In this document: positions 1 to 8,132 of the stretch, piece by piece
How positions within the stretch are numbered: the stretch's first letter is position 1
Layout of the letters: the number at the start of each line of letters is the position of its first letter
NCBI GenBank assembly: GCA_947457975.1
Contig: CANGYC010000012.1
Location: 1 to 19,813 of the forward strand
Reading direction: 5' to 3'
DNA: 19,813 bases
DNA from: Comamonadaceae bacterium
GTDB taxonomy: Bacteria; Pseudomonadota; Gammaproteobacteria; Burkholderiales; Burkholderiaceae_C
Notes under the pieces: model-generated
The model's input: the letters and a program-made list of their open reading frames with translations, nothing else
Database searches by the model: none
What the model was told of the DNA's origin: nothing
Program-made: the position numbers and the translations under genes

Positions 1-682
1 CCAGCAAGTTGCCGGCGGGGATGCGCACGTTGTCAAACACCAGCTCGGCCGTGTCCGAAGAAAGCCAGCCGGTTTTCTTCAGCGCCCGGCCCACGGAAAA
101 GCCGGGCGTGCCTTTGTCCACAATGAAGATGGACATGTCGCGCTTTCCAGGCCCCGTTTTGGCGGCCACGAAGTACACGTCGGCATGCACGCCGTTGGTG
201 ATGAACATCTTGGTGCCGTTGAGCACCCATTCATCGCCCTCGCGGCGCGCGCTGGTGCGGATGCCGGCCACGTCAGATCCGGCTCCAGGCTCGGTGATAG
301 CCACGGCCGCAATGCACTCCCCCGCCGTGATGCGCGGCATGTAGCGTGCCTTCTGCTCGGACGTGCCGGCATGGTGCAGGTGGGGGCTGGCCATGTCGGT
401 GTGCACCAGCACGGTGATGACGAAGCCGGCAAAGGTGGACTGCGACAGGGCTTCTGCAAACACGAGGTTGCTCAGCGCATCGGCTTCGCCACCGCCATAT
501 TGGGTGTCGTACATCAGGCCGAGCAGGCCCGCGCGGCCCATGCGCTGGAGCACCTCGCGCGGCACCATGCCCGCGTCCTCCCAGGCCTGGGCATGCGGCT
601 CGACCTCGCGGGCCAGAAAGCGGGCCACCTGCTCGCGCAGGAGGGCGTGTTCGGGGGTGTCGTAAAGGGTGGTGCTGTTCAT
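1..682 (-). CDS. Acyl-CoA dehydrogenase, N-terminal 227 residues (3' end off the window)
   Basis: This is a flavin-dependent acyl-CoA dehydrogenase that would introduce an alpha,beta double bond into an acyl-CoA. The ATG at 682 is preceded by a good ribosome site (CAGGAG), and the frame stays open to base 1, so the C-terminal half with the catalytic glutamate is not visible. The visible part has the N-terminal helical domain and the FAD/substrate middle domain signature (ITEPGAGSDVAGIRTSA, then NGTKMFITNG and TGWLSSDTAELVFDNVRIP). It lies 20 nt downstream of the carboxyltransferase gene, so the two are very likely co-transcribed. A dehydrogenase next to a carboxylase beta subunit fits leucine breakdown (isovaleryl-CoA) or acyclic terpene breakdown (citronellyl-CoA, AtuD). 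The 'HTDMASPHL' segment recalls AtuD-type enzymes more than isovaleryl-CoA dehydrogenase, but I cannot settle the substrate. Confidence 0.9.
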   Translation of the reverse strand, partial: MNSTTLYDTPEHALLREQVARFLAREVEPHAQAWEDAGMVPREVLQRMGRAGLLGLMYDTQYGGGEADALSNLVFAEALSQSTFAGFVITVLVHTDMASPHLHHAGTSEQKARYMPRITAGECIAAVAITEPGAGSDVAGIRTSARREGDEWVLNGTKMFITNGVHADVYFVAAKTGPGKRDMSIFIVDKGTPGFSVGRALKKTGWLSSDTAELVFDNVRIPAGNLL

Positions 683-702
683 GTCGACTCCTGGGTTGGC
701 CA

Positions 703-2310
703 TCACATGCGAAAGACGCCGAACTTGGGCTCGCCAATCGGCGCATTGAGCGCCGCCGACAGGCCCAGGGCCAGCACGCGGCGCGTGTCGGCCGGATCGA
801 TCACGCCGTCGTCCCAGAGACGCGCGCTCGCGTAGTAAGGATGCGACTGGTGGGCGAACTGGTCGAGCAGCGGCTGCTTGAAACCGGCCTCCTCCTCGGC
901 GCTCCACTGGCCGCCCTTGGCCTCAATGCCGTCGCGCTTGACGGTGGCCAGCACGCTGGCCGCCTGCTCGCCGCCCATGACCGAGATGCGCGCGTTCGGC
1001 CACATCCACAAAAAGCGCGGCGAGTAGGCGCGGCCGCACATGCCGTAGTTGCCCGCCCCATAACTGCCGCCGATGATGATGGTGAACTTCGGAACACTCG
1101 CGGTGGCCACGGCCGTGACCATCTTGGCGCCGTGGCGGGCGATGCCCTCGCTCTCGTACTTGCGTCCCACCATGAAGCCGGTGATGTTCTGTAGGAACAC
1201 CAGCGGCGTCTTGCGTTGGCAGCACAGCTCGATGAAGTGCGCGCCCTTCTGCGCCGATTCAGAGAACAGCACGCCGTTGTTGGCGATGATGCCCACCGGC
1301 ATGCCCTCGATATGCGCAAAGCCACACACCAGCGTGGCGCCGAAGCGGGCCTTGAATTCATGGAACTCGCTGCCGTCGACGATGCGGGCGATCACCTCGC
1401 GCACGTCATAGGGCTTGCGCGTGTCCGTGGGGATGACGCCGTAAAGTTCCTGCGCGTCGTACAGCGGTGCAGCTGGCGTGCGCAGCGGCACGGGCGGTTT
1501 CTTCTGGCGGTTGAGCGTGGCCACGGCCTGGCGGGCCAGGGCCAAGGCGTGCGCATCGTTCTGCGCCAGGTGGTCGGCCACGCCTGAGAGGCGCGTGTGC
1601 ACGTCGCCGCCGCCCAAGTCTTCGGCCGAGACGATCTCGCCGATGGCCGCCTTCACCAAGGGCGGGCCACCCAGGAAGATGGTTCCCTGGTTCTTGACGA
1701 TGATGGTCTCGTCGCTCATGGCCGGCACGTAGGCGCCACCGGCCGTGCACGAGCCCATGACCACGGCGATCTGCGCGATGCCTTGCGCGCTCATGTTGGC
1801 CTGGTTGTAGAAGATGCGGCCGAAGTGCTCACGGTCGGGGAAGACCTCGTCCTGGTTGGGCAGGTTGGCACCACCCGAGTCCACCAGGTAGATGCAGGGC
1901 AGCATGTTCTGCATGGCCACCTCTTGCGCGCGCAGGTGCTTTTTCACCGTCATGGGGTAGTAGGTGCCGCCCTTGACGGTGGCGTCGTTGCAGACGATCA
2001 GGCAGTCCACGCCGCTCACGCGGCCGATGCCGGCGATGAGCCCGGCGCAAGGTGCATCACCGCCGTACATGGCGTGCGCAGCCAGCGGGGCCAGCTCCAG
2101 GAAGGGCGTGCCGGGGTCCAGCAGCATCTGCACGCGCTCGCGCGGCAGCAGCTTGCCGCGGGCCACGTGCTTGGCCCGCGCGGCCTCGCCACCGCCGGCG
2201 GCCGCCTTGGCGATGTGCAGCTGCAGGTCGTCCACGGCCGCCTGCATCTGTGCGGCATTGGCCTGGAACTCGGCCGAGCGGGGTTGGAGTTGGGACGTGA
2301 GCACGGGCAT
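703..2310 (-). CDS. Acyl-CoA carboxyltransferase, methylcrotonyl-/geranyl-CoA carboxylase beta subunit
   Basis: This is the carboxyltransferase (beta) subunit of a biotin-dependent acyl-CoA carboxylase. It moves CO2 from carboxybiotin on a separate alpha subunit, which is not in the window, to an enoyl-CoA such as 3-methylcrotonyl-CoA or geranyl-CoA. The 535 residues match the family length. Signatures of the MccB/AtuC group are present in order: the N-terminal [11 protein letters not shown] linker, [58 protein letters not shown], and in the C-terminal half [11 protein letters not shown] and [16 protein letters not shown]. The ATG at 2310 has AAGGAC eight bases upstream. The gene heads an operon with the acyl-CoA dehydrogenase and is divergent from an AraC-type regulator, its probable controller. 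MccB (leucine) and AtuC (terpene) are hard to separate by eye, so no symbol is given. Confidence 0.9.
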   Translation of the reverse strand: MPVLTSQLQPRSAEFQANAAQMQAAVDDLQLHIAKAAAGGGEAARAKHVARGKLLPRERVQMLLDPGTPFLELAPLAAHAMYGGDAPCAGLIAGIGRVSGVDCLIVCNDATVKGGTYYPMTVKKHLRAQEVAMQNMLPCIYLVDSGGANLPNQDEVFPDREHFGRIFYNQANMSAQGIAQIAVVMGSCTAGGAYVPAMSDETIIVKNQGTIFLGGPPLVKAAIGEIVSAEDLGGGDVHTRLSGVADHLAQNDAHALALARQAVATLNRQKKPPVPLRTPAAPLYDAQELYGVIPTDTRKPYDVREVIARIVDGSEFHEFKARFGATLVCGFAHIEGMPVGIIANNGVLFSESAQKGAHFIELCCQRKTPLVFLQNITGFMVGRKYESEGIARHGAKMVTAVATASVPKFTIIIGGSYGAGNYGMCGRAYSPRFLWMWPNARISVMGGEQAASVLATVKRDGIEAKGGQWSAEEEAGFKQPLLDQFAHQSHPYYASARLWDDGVIDPADTRRVLALGLSAALNAPIGEPKFGVFRM

Positions 2311-2449
2311 GGATCGGGTCCTTCTTCGTCAAAGCACGGGGGCACCGGGCTGAGCATACGGCCGCGCGGGTGGCGTCGGGCCGCGCCGAGGTTGCAATTC
2401 GTGCCAGCAAACCCACGTATTGACGCAAAATCTCGGGCACACTGCGCGC
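2311..2449. promoter_or_regulatory. Divergent spacer between carboxyltransferase and AraC regulator genes
   Basis: This 139-nt spacer must carry the promoters of both divergent genes and probably the AraC-family binding sites. Its AraC-proximal part (about 2390-2435) is less GC-rich than the rest. I see no convincing -35/-10 pair or long repeat, so only the position supports the call. Confidence 0.4.
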
Positions 2450-3520
2450 ATGCCCACTCGCCCGCCATCCGCCCCTGCCAAGGCCAGCAGCCCGCCAGCC
2501 CTGACACCCATGGCCTTTGTGCGGGCCATCTTGGCCGCCTACGCGCGCCAAGGCATGGCCCCGACCGGTGCGCTGGCGGTGGCACAAATCACGCCAGCCC
2601 AGGCACGCCAGGTGCGCGGCCGCATCACGGCCGCCCAGATGGAGCTGCTCTCGGGCCATGCCATGCAGGAGCTCGACGACGAATCACTGGGCTGGAGCCA
2701 CAGGCGCCTGCCCTGGGGCAGCTACGGCATGCTCATCCGGGCCTCGCTGAGCGCGCCCACCCTGGGCGTGGCGCTCAAGCGCTGGTGCCGCCACCACGGC
2801 CTGATTTGCGACAACGTGGCGCTGCGGGTGGAGGCCGGACCGGGCCCGGGCGAGGACGCGGCCATCGTGCTGGAGGAGCGCGAACCCCTGGGCCAGGGGC
2901 GGGAGTTCTGCATGGTCTCGCTGCTGCGCAACCTGCACGGCGTGGCATGCTGGCTGATTGATTCACGCCTGGGTCTGCAGGCGGCCGAGTTTCCCTACGC
3001 GGCGCCGCCCCATGCCGACGTCTATCCGCTGATCTTCCCGGGGCCTATCGTGTTCGCGCCGCCTGGGGACCCTGCGGCACCTGCCCAGGCCCGGCTGCGC
3101 CTGGACCGTCGCTACCTGGAGCTGCCCATTCGACGCGACGAGAAGGCGCTGCGCCAGATGCTGCAGCGCGCCCTGCCCCTGACGGTGCTGCCCTACCGGC
3201 GCGACCGCCTGCTGGTGCGGCAGGTGCGCCAGGCCCTGCTGCAACAACCGGAGGCCGCACACAACGCCGCCGCCCTGGCCGCTCTGCTGCACCTGTCGGC
3301 GCGCACCCTGCACCGCCAGCTCAAGGAGGAGGGCACCTCGCTGCAGGCGCTCAAAGACGAGGTGCGGAGGGAGCACGCCGTGGATTTGCTGCACCGCAGC
3401 CGCCAGCCCATCAAGCAGGTGGCGGCAGCGGTGGGCTTCTTGAATGAAAAAAGCTTCAGCCGAGCGTTCAAGGGATGGACGGGACACACACCCGCCGCAT
3501 ACCGTGACCGCCCGGGCTGA
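2450..3520 (+). CDS. AraC-family transcriptional regulator (Arabinose_bd-type N-terminus)
   Basis: This 356-residue DNA-binding regulator has the architecture of the OruR/ArgR-like AraC subgroup. A long N-terminal ligand-sensing domain (about residues 20-210) precedes a C-terminal double helix-turn-helix (about 255-350). In the second half, LSARTLHRQLKEEG marks the first recognition region, and the signature IKQVAAAVGFLNEKSFSRAFKGWTGHTPAAYR marks the second. The ATG at 2450 is preferred over an in-frame TTG at 2420; neither has a clear ribosome site. The gene is divergent from the carboxyltransferase/dehydrogenase operon and probably regulates it in response to a pathway acid or acyl-CoA. Its stop codon lies in a palindrome shared with the convergent decarboxylase gene. 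Part of its helix-turn-helix region (3304-3376) recurs as a damaged copy at 13954-13996. Confidence 0.9.
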   Translation: MPTRPPSAPAKASSPPALTPMAFVRAILAAYARQGMAPTGALAVAQITPAQARQVRGRITAAQMELLSGHAMQELDDESLGWSHRRLPWGSYGMLIRASLSAPTLGVALKRWCRHHGLICDNVALRVEAGPGPGEDAAIVLEEREPLGQGREFCMVSLLRNLHGVACWLIDSRLGLQAAEFPYAAPPHADVYPLIFPGPIVFAPPGDPAAPAQARLRLDRRYLELPIRRDEKALRQMLQRALPLTVLPYRRDRLLVRQVRQALLQQPEAAHNAAALAALLHLSARTLHRQLKEEGTSLQALKDEVRREHAVDLLHRSRQPIKQVAAAVGFLNEKSFSRAFKGWTGHTPAAYRDRPG

Positions 3521-3533
3521 GCGCAGCGCTCAG
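3517..3533. terminator. Palindrome containing both convergent stop codons
   Basis: The sequence CTGAGCGC-A-GCGCTCAG is a perfect inverted repeat with 8-base arms around one central base. It contains the TGA stop of the AraC gene (3518-3520) on the plus strand and the TGA stop of the decarboxylase gene (3532-3530) on the minus strand. As RNA it could fold to a short GC-rich hairpin from either side, but there is no T-run, so a bidirectional terminator role is only possible. It also marks the left border of the catabolic island. Confidence 0.4.
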
Positions 3534-4510
3534 AGCTTGAGCTTGAACAGATTGACAGCGTTGGTCCGGCCGATCTTGAGACGGTCAGCCTCGCTGATGG
3601 AGGCCGCATCGAACCACTGGGCCGCATGGTCCACATTCTCGAAAGGCCAGTCGGTAGAGAACAAGATGCGGTCCGCACCCACCTCCAGCATCGCATCGAT
3701 CAGCGTCTGCGTGCGGAAATTGCCCGAGGTGGTCAGCCAGAAGTTCTGCTGAAGGTACTCGGCCAGCGGTTTCTTGGCGGGATACGCCTTGGGCGCGTCG
3801 ACCCAGCCATTGCGGTTGTCTACCCGCCAGATGCTGTAGGGCAGTCCCTCACCCATATGACCCAGAATGATCTTGAGCCCCGGGTGCCGGTCGAACAGGC
3901 CACTGGCCATCAGGCGCAGCGCATGCACAGCCGTCTCCTGCCCAAACGCCCAGGTCGGCCCCATCAGCCACGGGTGACCCTGGTAGATCTGAGACCAAGC
4001 CGGAATTGGGTTGCGCGGGTGGAGGTAGAAGGGGGCATCGAGTGCTTCGGCTTGCGCCCAGAAAGCGGCGTACTGCGGCGCGTCGTAGTACAGGCAGTTG
4101 TCAGGCGTGTCGAGCTGTGAAAAACCGTTGACCAGCGCGCCCTTGAAACCCAGCTCCTTCATGCAGCGCTCGAGCTCGCGCGTGGCCAGGTCCACGTCCT
4201 GCATCGGCAGCGCCGCAAAGGCCTGGAAGCGGTCCGGACGGCGGGCCACTTGCTCGGCCAGAAAGTCGTTGGCCCGACGGGCAATCTCATCGGCCTTGTG
4301 CCGGTCGAGGATGGCCTGCACCGCCGGCGCATTGAGCGACAGAATCATCATCTCCATGCCGTTTGCATCCATCTCGCGCAAGCGCCTGTCATGAATGTCC
4401 ATCAGCCGTGCGCTCAGCTCCGTCCAACAGTCGTCCGCCAGAAAACCCGACGAATCCTGCAGCGTCTGCTCAATCGCAAAGTGCTCTTCGAGTCCAATCT
4501 TTCCGTTCAT
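3530..4510 (-). CDS. graF: Gamma-resorcylate (2,6-dihydroxybenzoate) decarboxylase, amidohydrolase-2 family
   Basis: This metal-dependent, cofactor-free decarboxylase converts 2,6-dihydroxybenzoate to resorcinol reversibly in the cytoplasm. The 326-residue protein matches from end to end the gamma-resorcylate decarboxylase I remember from Rhizobium sp. MTP-10005. Shared blocks include LEEHFAI, MILSLNAPAVQAI, GALVNGFSQ, FYLHPRNP, GHPWLMGPTWAF, GHMGEGLPY, TTSGNFRTQTLIDA and RILFSTDWPFENVDHA. The metal ligands and catalytic residues of that enzyme fall at the same numbers here: Glu8, His10, His164, His218 and Asp287. It is the last gene of the six-gene minus-strand operon, 88 nt after dctP with a hairpin between them. 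The ATG at 4510 has only a weak ribosome site. The closest alternatives in the superfamily are 5-carboxyvanillate and aminocarboxymuconate semialdehyde decarboxylases, which share the fold but not these sequence blocks. Confidence 0.9.
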   Translation of the reverse strand: MNGKIGLEEHFAIEQTLQDSSGFLADDCWTELSARLMDIHDRRLREMDANGMEMMILSLNAPAVQAILDRHKADEIARRANDFLAEQVARRPDRFQAFAALPMQDVDLATRELERCMKELGFKGALVNGFSQLDTPDNCLYYDAPQYAAFWAQAEALDAPFYLHPRNPIPAWSQIYQGHPWLMGPTWAFGQETAVHALRLMASGLFDRHPGLKIILGHMGEGLPYSIWRVDNRNGWVDAPKAYPAKKPLAEYLQQNFWLTTSGNFRTQTLIDAMLEVGADRILFSTDWPFENVDHAAQWFDAASISEADRLKIGRTNAVNLFKLKL

Positions 4511-4563
4511 GTGCTTCTTTCAAATCGTTCAACGACTGCCACGCTGCAGCCAAAGGACCATTT

Positions 4564-4590
4564 CAGGGCTCGCACACCAGCCGAGCCCTG
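4564..4590 (-). terminator. Intercistronic GC-rich hairpin after dctP
   Basis: CAGGGCTCG and CGAGCCCTG form a perfect 9-bp stem around a 9-nt loop, 8 nt past the dctP stop and inside the 88-nt gap before the decarboxylase gene. No U-run follows on the minus strand, so it is more likely a partial terminator or an mRNA-stabilising hairpin that raises binding-protein expression relative to the decarboxylase. That role is inferred from its position. Confidence 0.5.
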
Positions 4591-4598
4591 GTCATGGC

Positions 4599-5618
4599 TT
4601 ACTTGCGGTATTTCTGCACCAGGGCCGCGTACGCATCAAACGCATCCTTGGCCGGCACACTCTTCTTCAGGATTTCAGCCGCCGACTGGCTCACCGTGCG
4701 CGAGAACGCTGCAGAGTCCTCGGGCGACAGCTGCAGGATCTGACCACCATTGCTGGTCCAGACGTCCCTGGCCCGACCGATGTCGGCAGCACCAAATTCA
4801 TTGGTGCTCGCTTCGGTCTTGGTCGCCTCCTCCAGCACGATGGCCTTGAGGTCAGCCGGCAGGCGATTGAGCCATGCCTTGTTGCAGGCAGCCACCGCGA
4901 TGACTGGCCAGTTCGGCAGCTGGGTCTGGAATTTAGCCGCGTCATAGAACTTCAAGGCCGAGAAAACAGTGCTGCCGGCAATGAAGCCATCGATGGCGCC
5001 GTTCTGCAGGGCAGGCATCACCTCGGACAAGGGCATTGGGATGGGTGAGGCGCCGAGCTTGCGCATGGGCTCCATTTGAATGGGCGTACTCAGTACACGA
5101 ATCTTCTGGCCATTGAAGTCGGCGAGTGTGCGGATGGGTTTGCGTGACACCAGATTCTGCGGGCTGTGCATGAAGACCGAAATGCTCTCCAGACCCCGAT
5201 TACCACCAAATCCGAAAACCATCTTGCGCATCTCGGGATCGGCATAGGCGCGGGCGGCATGCGCGGTGTCGGTGAGAACGGAGGGCACATCGAACACCTC
5301 GAATCGAGGATCCAGACTGGTGAGGAAGCTGCTGGCGGTCACAAAGCACTCGATGGTGCCCAAGGCCGTGCCTTCGACCATGCGGGGAATGGCACCCAGT
5401 TGGCTGGCCGGATACAGCTCCACCTTCAAACGCCCCCCTGCCCGAGCCTCGACGGCTGTCTTGAAGACCCGCATCCAGTGGTGGATGGCATCGTTGACCG
5501 TGGCCGAGGCGAGCTTCATGGTGATGGGTGCCTGCGCAGAGGCCCAGGAGCTACCAGCCGCAGCCGCCGCTCCCACTGCCAGGGTCAAGGCTTCACGTCG
5601 GTTAAGTTGTTCTTTCAT
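4599..5618 (-). CDS. dctP: TRAP transporter substrate-binding protein DctP
   Basis: This is the periplasmic solute receptor of a tripartite ATP-independent transporter. It binds an organic acid and delivers it to the DctQM membrane subunits. The 339-residue protein begins with an export signal containing a twin-arginine-like stretch (NRREALTL), an alanine-rich core and the site SWASAQA. The mature part has the DctP fold pattern: an N-terminal lobe with YPASQLGAIPRMVEGTALGTIE, then FNGQKIRVLSTPIQ, and NGAIDGFIAGSTVF in the ligand-binding region. The ATG at 5618 is chosen over an upstream TTG because GAGGAG lies correctly before it. It sits 46 nt after dctM in the same operon as the decarboxylase and oxygenase, so gamma-resorcylate or a related aromatic acid is the likely cargo. 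The substrate is inferred from context only. Confidence 0.92.
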   Translation of the reverse strand: MKEQLNRREALTLAVGAAAAAGSSWASAQAPITMKLASATVNDAIHHWMRVFKTAVEARAGGRLKVELYPASQLGAIPRMVEGTALGTIECFVTASSFLTSLDPRFEVFDVPSVLTDTAHAARAYADPEMRKMVFGFGGNRGLESISVFMHSPQNLVSRKPIRTLADFNGQKIRVLSTPIQMEPMRKLGASPIPMPLSEVMPALQNGAIDGFIAGSTVFSALKFYDAAKFQTQLPNWPVIAVAACNKAWLNRLPADLKAIVLEEATKTEASTNEFGAADIGRARDVWTSNGGQILQLSPEDSAAFSRTVSQSAAEILKKSVPAKDAFDAYAALVQKYRK

Positions 5619-5664
5619 GCTTGTCTCCTCGTGGTGGTTGAAATCAATAGGCTTTCGGCGCAAG

Positions 5665-6939
5665 TCAGTAAATCCAGCGCACCATGGCCAGCGACAGCCA
5701 GGGTATGTAGGTGATCAGTGCCAAGGCAATCAGGTACAGGTACAGGAAGGGAACGATCCCCCTGTAGATCACTGGCAAGGGGAATCGAAAGAGGGATTGC
5801 GTGACGAAGATGTTCAAGCCGAAGGGGGGATGGAACATGCCGATCGCCAGATTGGTGGTGATGACAATCCCAAAGTGCACAGGATCAATCCCAGCCGCTT
5901 TCACCAAGGGCATGAGCAGGGGTGTGAGCACGAGGATGGCAGACAGGGGGTCGATGAAGCAACCGACCACCAGGAAGAGGATATTCAGGGCCAAGAGAAT
6001 CATCCACGGGGACAACTGCCAGCCGCTGACCAGGTCCACGAGAGAGGCAGGAATCTGGTGGACCGTCAGCAGCCACCCAAACACACTGGCACAGGCCACG
6101 ATGATCAGGATCTGTGAGGTCAGTATGACTGTCCTAGAGGCACAGTCCGTGATCTCGCTCCAGCTCATATCTTTGTAGACAAGGCGAGCCACCAGCCCGG
6201 CATAAACACAGGCCAGTGCAGCCGACTCGGTGGGGGAGACAAAACCGCCGTAGATACCGCCCAGGATGATCACCGGAGCACCCAGGGCCCAGCTGCCGCG
6301 CCCCAGGGCGGTCAACAAGGCCCTGGCCTGAAAGGGCTGACCGTCAGCAATCTTGAGCTTGCGCGCCACATAGACCACATAAATCGCCAGGATCGCCGCA
6401 ATCAGCAAACCCGGAATCACCCCGGCGGCATACAGCTTGGGGACCGATTCCGATGCAGCGGCCGCATAAATGATCAAGGGCACCGATGGCGGGATGATGA
6501 TGTCAATGGCGCCGACGGCTGTGATCAGCCCCGCCCTGAACTGATCAGGGTAGCCCCTCGCCTTGAGCGGCGGCAGCATCAGTTGCCCCACGGTAGATAC
6601 CGTGGCCGCACTGGCGCCGGACATGGCGCCAAAGATGGCAGACGTTCCGACCGTGGTCAATGGCAGGCTGCCGCGCACGGATCCCACAGCAGCCTGGAGG
6701 ATGTCGACGATGCGTTTGGCCACGCTGCCGCGTCCCATCAGCTCACCCGCAAAAATGAAAAACGGTATGGACAAAAGCGCAAAACTGTCCAGTGCTCCAA
6801 ACAAGGTTTGATGCAATGCGGCCGTGGGCATATTGGTGACGAACACCACCGTTGCCGCTGAAGCAGACAGCAGGACCAAATAGATGGGAACGCCCGCAAG
6901 GAGCAGGATGACAGGCAAGAGTGCCAAGGTGTAAGCCAT
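5665..6939 (-). CDS. dctM: TRAP transporter large permease DctM
   Basis: This is the large membrane subunit that forms the translocation path of the TRAP transporter and couples uptake to an ion gradient. The 424-residue protein is hydrophobic throughout and has about a dozen predicted membrane segments. Family motifs include FFIFAGELMGRGSVAKRIV, FGAMSGASAATVSTVGQLMLP, ITAVGAIDIIIPPSVPLIIYA, GGFVSPTESAA and LAIGMFHPPFGLNIFV. The ATG at 6939 has GAGGAC just upstream and lies 8 nt beyond the dctQ stop, so translation is probably coupled. A longer in-frame start near 6999 would overlap dctQ and adds a non-hydrophobic, arginine-rich leader, so it was rejected. Confidence 0.93.
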   Translation of the reverse strand: MAYTLALLPVILLLAGVPIYLVLLSASAATVVFVTNMPTAALHQTLFGALDSFALLSIPFFIFAGELMGRGSVAKRIVDILQAAVGSVRGSLPLTTVGTSAIFGAMSGASAATVSTVGQLMLPPLKARGYPDQFRAGLITAVGAIDIIIPPSVPLIIYAAAASESVPKLYAAGVIPGLLIAAILAIYVVYVARKLKIADGQPFQARALLTALGRGSWALGAPVIILGGIYGGFVSPTESAALACVYAGLVARLVYKDMSWSEITDCASRTVILTSQILIIVACASVFGWLLTVHQIPASLVDLVSGWQLSPWMILLALNILFLVVGCFIDPLSAILVLTPLLMPLVKAAGIDPVHFGIVITTNLAIGMFHPPFGLNIFVTQSLFRFPLPVIYRGIVPFLYLYLIALALITYIPWLSLAMVRWIY

Positions 6940-6947
6940 GGTCGTCC

Positions 6948-7517
6948 TCAGTCTGGCTGGCGGATGAATTGAGCGCGGTCTTGCCTGAGCAAAGACCACA
7001 GCTCAGCCAAGGCGCACAAGGTCATGCCGGCCAAGCCGATCACGGCGCTGAAGTGCGGGATCCACATGGGAATTTGTGCCGCATCACTTTTTTGCTCCAT
7101 GCCGCGAATATCCAGCGTGAACTGCAGAGAGACCCACACCATGGCCCCACAGACACAGGTGGTCAGACACATTTCGGCCACGGCACGCCACCAGCCTTGG
7201 TGCCCTTTCATCTGGGCCGTGAGTACGTCCATCCGGAGATGGATCCGCCGCATGGAAACCAAGATAAGGCCGAGAAAGATCAGCCAAATCATGGTGAAGA
7301 CCTGCACCTCGTCAGCTCCCGTGATGGGTCGGCCGACAAGGTATCGGCCCGCAGCGCTGGTGAAGTTGAGCAGGACCACCCCCATGAACACGATGCCGAG
7401 CAAGCGCTCCATACGCTTGAACGGGCGGGGTTTTGCAATATCGACGCCATCATTGGATGGCGGGGTCTGCCGGTCGGCATGCACAGTGTCAGAGGGGGCA
7501 GCAGACATGGTTTTCAT
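6948..7517 (-). CDS. dctQ: TRAP transporter small permease DctQ
   Basis: This is the small, four-helix membrane subunit that pairs with DctM. The 189 residues include about 35 polar N-terminal residues and then hydrophobic segments around LLGIVFMGVVLLNFTSAAGRYL, VFTMIWLIFLGLILVS, a third near MCLTTCVCGAMVWVSLQF and a fourth near FSAVIGLAGMTLCALAELW. The GRPITGADEVQVF and RRIHLRMDVL stretches are typical of the DctQ family. The ATG at 7517 is taken as start; ATG at 7508 is equally possible, since neither has a clear ribosome site. It lies 44 nt after the flavin reductase gene, so the transporter is embedded in the middle of the catabolic operon. Confidence 0.9.
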   Translation of the reverse strand: MKTMSAAPSDTVHADRQTPPSNDGVDIAKPRPFKRMERLLGIVFMGVVLLNFTSAAGRYLVGRPITGADEVQVFTMIWLIFLGLILVSMRRIHLRMDVLTAQMKGHQGWWRAVAEMCLTTCVCGAMVWVSLQFTLDIRGMEQKSDAAQIPMWIPHFSAVIGLAGMTLCALAELWSLLRQDRAQFIRQPD

Positions 7518-7561
7518 TCGAGGGACGGGTCATCGTGGGTGAAACCGCAAGGGCCAGCCGG

Positions 7562-8116
7562 TCAGGCCGCTGTGGCGACCTGCTCTGCCTGCAGGGCATG
7601 ATCGGCCAAGGAGCCCATGCGACCCCGATGGAATATGAGGGGAGACAGCTGCGATTGAGAGAAGCGCTTGACCTGCCCAACCAGGAGGAAATGGTCACCT
7701 TCGTGGTGGCATGAGTAAAGCTGACATTCGTAGGTCGACACGGCACGCTTCAAGCGAGGACAATCACCGAGGCCACCATCAAACAGGTCTTCGACGCCAA
7801 TGAACTTGTCCTCAGATGGCCGAGCGAAATGCAGCGCCAGATCCTGCTGGTCTGCGGCCAGCACACTGATGATGAACGCAGGTGAATCCACGTACACGCT
7901 GGCACTGCGCGCCGCCTCTCGCACACCCCACAGCACCAGCGGCGGATCCAATGACACGGAGGAGAAGGAATTAATCGTCATCCCCTCGCGCTTGCCCTCC
8001 TTGCTGACCGTGGTCACCAGGCAAACCCCAGTGCAGAAACCCGCCAGCGCCTGGCGAAGCGATCGCGCCTCGATCGGCGCCGGCTCAGAAGGCATGTGCT
8101 GGGGCCAGGCAAACAT
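7562..8116 (-). CDS. Flavin reductase component of a two-component monooxygenase
   Basis: This NAD(P)H:flavin oxidoreductase supplies reduced FMN or FAD to the oxygenase encoded just upstream. The roughly 184-residue protein carries the flavin-reductase-like domain: FCTGVCLVTT at the start, GMTINSFSSVSLDPPLVLWGV in the flavin-binding region and GDHFLLVGQVKRF near the C-terminus. The ATG at 8116 follows the oxygenase stop (8133) by 16 nt; ATG at 8095 is a possible shorter start. In known resorcinol hydroxylases and HpaBC/HsaAB-type systems the same pairing occurs. The electron donor (NADH or NADPH) and preferred flavin cannot be read from the sequence. Confidence 0.88.
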   Translation of the reverse strand: MFAWPQHMPSEPAPIEARSLRQALAGFCTGVCLVTTVSKEGKREGMTINSFSSVSLDPPLVLWGVREAARSASVYVDSPAFIISVLAADQQDLALHFARPSEDKFIGVEDLFDGGLGDCPRLKRAVSTYECQLYSCHHEGDHFLLVGQVKRFSQSQLSPLIFHRGRMGSLADHALQAEQVATAA

Positions 8117-8132
8117 GGCAATCGCCCCGTGC

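Noticed and set aside
1597..2961. Long plus-strand open frame of 454 codons
   Set aside because: It runs antisense to the carboxyltransferase gene and then out of frame through the AraC gene. It is low-complexity, rich in Ala/Gly/His/Arg, as expected from GC-rich shadow frames, and shows no domain.
5166..6117. Two overlapping plus-strand open frames opposite dctP and dctM
   Set aside because: Both strand-opposed readings lack domain signals. The minus-strand TRAP proteins explain the region fully.
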